A stretch of DNA of 64,000 nucleotides from NCBI RefSeq assembly GCF_017565765.1, contig NZ_JAGDYP010000007.1, positions 112,818-176,817 on the forward strand, given 5' to 3'. The first letter of the stretch is position 1. Every line of letters starts with the position of its first letter. Origin of the DNA: Capnocytophaga bilenii. GTDB lineage: Bacteria; Bacteroidota; Bacteroidia; Flavobacteriales; Flavobacteriaceae. The notes under the pieces were generated by a model. It was given only the letters and a program-made list of their open reading frames with translations. It made no database searches and was not told where the DNA came from. Positions 62,452 through 64,000 of this stretch are shown here, piece by piece. The translations under genes and the position numbers were made by a program.

Positions 62452-64000
62452 TTATTTCTTCAAGTACAACCAGCCCGAAGCCGTTTGTTTCTTATCAGAT
62501 AAGTCTTGATACTCTATCACGTAGTAATAAGTACCTTGCGGCAAACGATCACCAGCTTCCACTGTGGTACGTGCACTTGAGCGTCCTGTGAACACTTTCG
62601 TTACGTTGTCATATCCTTCTACACTAAATACTTCTACACCCCAACGGTTGTATATACGTACTTTGTTATTTGGATAATTCTCTATACCTCCTATATGGAA
62701 GTGGTTATTAGCGTCTGAACCATTGAGAGATACCCCGTTGTAGATGATAATTTCTGAACCTACTTTTACACTTACAGTTGCTGTTGCACAACCTGCTGCG
62801 TTACATAATTCATATACGAAACTATCTATGCCTACAAAGTTTCTATTAGGTGTATATTCAATAGTACCATCTGCATTCACTACTGCTGTACCTTTTGCAG
62901 GGGTGATAGTTATTACAGGGGTTACTGCTCCGTTAGGTGTATCATTAGTTAATACCTCTATTGTTACAGGCGTTCCTATAAAGGTTTGTGCACTATCATT
63001 CTCTGCTATTGGCAATGCACTTGTATCCGAAACTACCGTAAAGGTTACTACTCCTTCTGTACAATCTGTAGGAGTTGCTACAGTACATACATTATAAGTA
63101 ATCGTGTAATTACCTGGCGCAGCATTATTTGGTATGGTAATAGTACCGTCAGGATTTACTGTTGGCACTGGGTAACCAGGACGATTAGGCTGTACTACTA
63201 CATTAGTAATTGTTACGTTGCTACCTGTTGCACTTGTTGTACTACCGTCAGGATTTACAAAAGTATCATTGTCAAATATACTTGGTGTAGTACGTGTGCC
63301 TGTACCTGTTACAGTAAAGCTATCAGGGTTAATGATAGGTGCAGGTTGTCTTACTGTAAGCGTAGTTGTTGCACTCACGCAAGTAGATGATGCTACACAC
63401 ATATCATAAGTGATAGTATATACTCCAGGTCTTAAACCATTTGGTACTGTTATAGTACCGTCAGGATTCAATGTAGGTGACAAAGTACCTGGCGCACTTG
63501 GTGTTACTACTACGTTGTTTATCGTTACCGATGAAGTAGTTACACTTGTTGTTGTTCCATTTGGCAATACAAAGTGGTCATTGTCAAGTACGCTTGGCGT
63601 TGTACGGGTACCCGTACCTGTTACCACCAATGGGTCTGGATTTACCACCAATGTAGGCTGTTGTGGAACTACTGTAAAGGTTACTGTTCCGCTAGTACAT
63701 TCTGTAGGTGTTGCTACAGTACATACATCGTAAGTAATTGTGTAATTACCTGGCGCAGCATTATCTGGTATGGTTATAGTACCATTAGGATTTACTGTTG
63801 GTACTGGGTAACCAGGACGGGTAGGAGTTACTACCACATTAGTAATTGTTACGTTGCTACCTGTTGCACTTGTTGTGCTACCGTCAGGATTTACTACATC
63901 GTCATTGTCTAATATACTTGGCGTTGTACGTGTGCCTGTTCCTGTTACAGTAAAGCTATCAGGGCGTATTACCGGCGCTGGCTGTTTCACTGTCAAGGTT
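62452..64000 (-). CDS. SprB-like T9SS type B adhesin (N-terminal part missing)
   Basis: The last 515 or so codons of a surface protein; the frame runs off base 64000. There are three tandem beta-sandwich repeats of about 104-108 residues, each with PDSF/PDPL-VTGTGTRTTPS and NPDGTIT-IP (DNA about 63661-63984, 63349-63660, 63028-63348). A fourth, cadherin/Big-like module starting IAENDSAQTF and having DSFVYELCNAAGCA follows. The C-terminal 85 residues carry NHFHIGGIENYPNNKVRIYNRWG and GTYYYVIEY: the T9SS type B sorting domain. It should be displayed on the surface with help from the next gene's PorP/SprF protein. Confidence 0.92.
   Translation of the reverse strand, partial: TLTVKQPAPVIRPDSFTVTGTGTRTTPSILDNDDVVNPDGSTTSATGSNVTITNVVVTPTRPGYPVPTVNPNGTITIPDNAAPGNYTITYDVCTVATPTECTSGTVTFTVVPQQPTLVVNPDPLVVTGTGTRTTPSVLDNDHFVLPNGTTTSVTTSSVTINNVVVTPSAPGTLSPTLNPDGTITVPNGLRPGVYTITYDMCVASSTCVSATTTLTVRQPAPIINPDSFTVTGTGTRTTPSIFDNDTFVNPDGSTTSATGSNVTITNVVVQPNRPGYPVPTVNPDGTITIPNNAAPGNYTITYNVCTVATPTDCTEGVVTFTVVSDTSALPIAENDSAQTFIGTPVTIEVLTNDTPNGAVTPVITITPAKGTAVVNADGTIEYTPNRNFVGIDSFVYELCNAAGCATATVSVKVGSEIIIYNGVSLNGSDANNHFHIGGIENYPNNKVRIYNRWGVEVFSVEGYDNVTKVFTGRSSARTTVEAGDRLPQGTYYYVIEYQDLSDKKQTASGWLYLKK

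Noticed and set aside
62744..63912. Several long plus-strand open frames opposite the adhesin gene
   Set aside because: They mirror the repetitive Thr/Val-rich adhesin codons; the minus frame has recognisable domains and a T9SS sorting signal.

Overview
This window looks like a chromosome segment of a low-GC Bacteroidota, most plausibly a Flavobacteriaceae such as Capnocytophaga (genus is an inference). The signs are: promoters of the Bacteroidota form TTTG-N19/20-TAnnTTTG, an LpxC-FabZ fusion, menaquinone genes, a HmuY/TonB-receptor haem pair, and a type IX secretion (T9SS) type B adhesin with PorP/SprF and PorE-like partners. Almost all of it is ordinary, densely packed core genome. I see no prophage, insertion sequence, CRISPR array, rRNA or tRNA.

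Layout. 1-11178 (minus): GH19-like lysozyme, lipoprotein, ddl, Uma2 protein, coaD, then from its own promoter glmS, a NatA/NatB-type ABC exporter, ppk1 and menD (cut by the window edge). 11179-11554 is the only gene-free stretch over 300 bp and carries a tandem repeat, a GC-rich palindrome, a dispersed repeat and two promoters. 11555-16928 (plus): hmuY, haem-type TonB receptor, small membrane protein, ybeY, an Mrr-like nuclease and an outer-membrane barrel. 16929-17090 is a convergent gap with two palindromes. 17091-19830 (minus): YfhO-like membrane protein and a small membrane protein. 20089-24821 (plus): xerC-like recombinase, hpf, an abundant OmpA-family protein, metG. 24896-33206 (minus): AddB-like nuclease, rhomboid protease, YfcC-type carrier, polyprenyl synthase, ftsH, rsfS. 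33397-47426 (minus): Omp85-like protein, tadA, YidB/DUF937-like protein, serA, ftsE, a second lpxD, efp, lpxA, lpxC-fabZ, lpxD, an HD hydrolase, an LTA-synthase-like enzyme and dnaN. 47563-50469 (minus): MsbA-like ABC exporter and menE; 50658-51272 (plus): a deoxynucleoside kinase. 51318-59294 (minus): GlcNAc-kinase-like, gapA, pfkA, aminotransferase, pepT, lptB, an unrecognised acidic protein, tatC. 59452-64000 (minus): PorE-like protein, PorP/SprF-like protein and the C-terminal third or less of a repeat adhesin.

The genes group into envelope building (lipid A genes, glmS, ddl, lptB, MsbA-like, Omp85-like), respiratory quinone supply (menD, menE, polyprenyl synthase), protein quality control and translation (ftsH, rsfS, hpf, efp, ybeY, tadA, metG), glycolysis, haem capture and T9SS surface display. 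The best candidates for something less described are the signal-less lysozyme plus lipoprotein pair at 9567-11178, the acidic protein at 57822-58475, a promoter nested in a terminator hairpin at 29823-29861, and a family of dispersed palindromic repeats.
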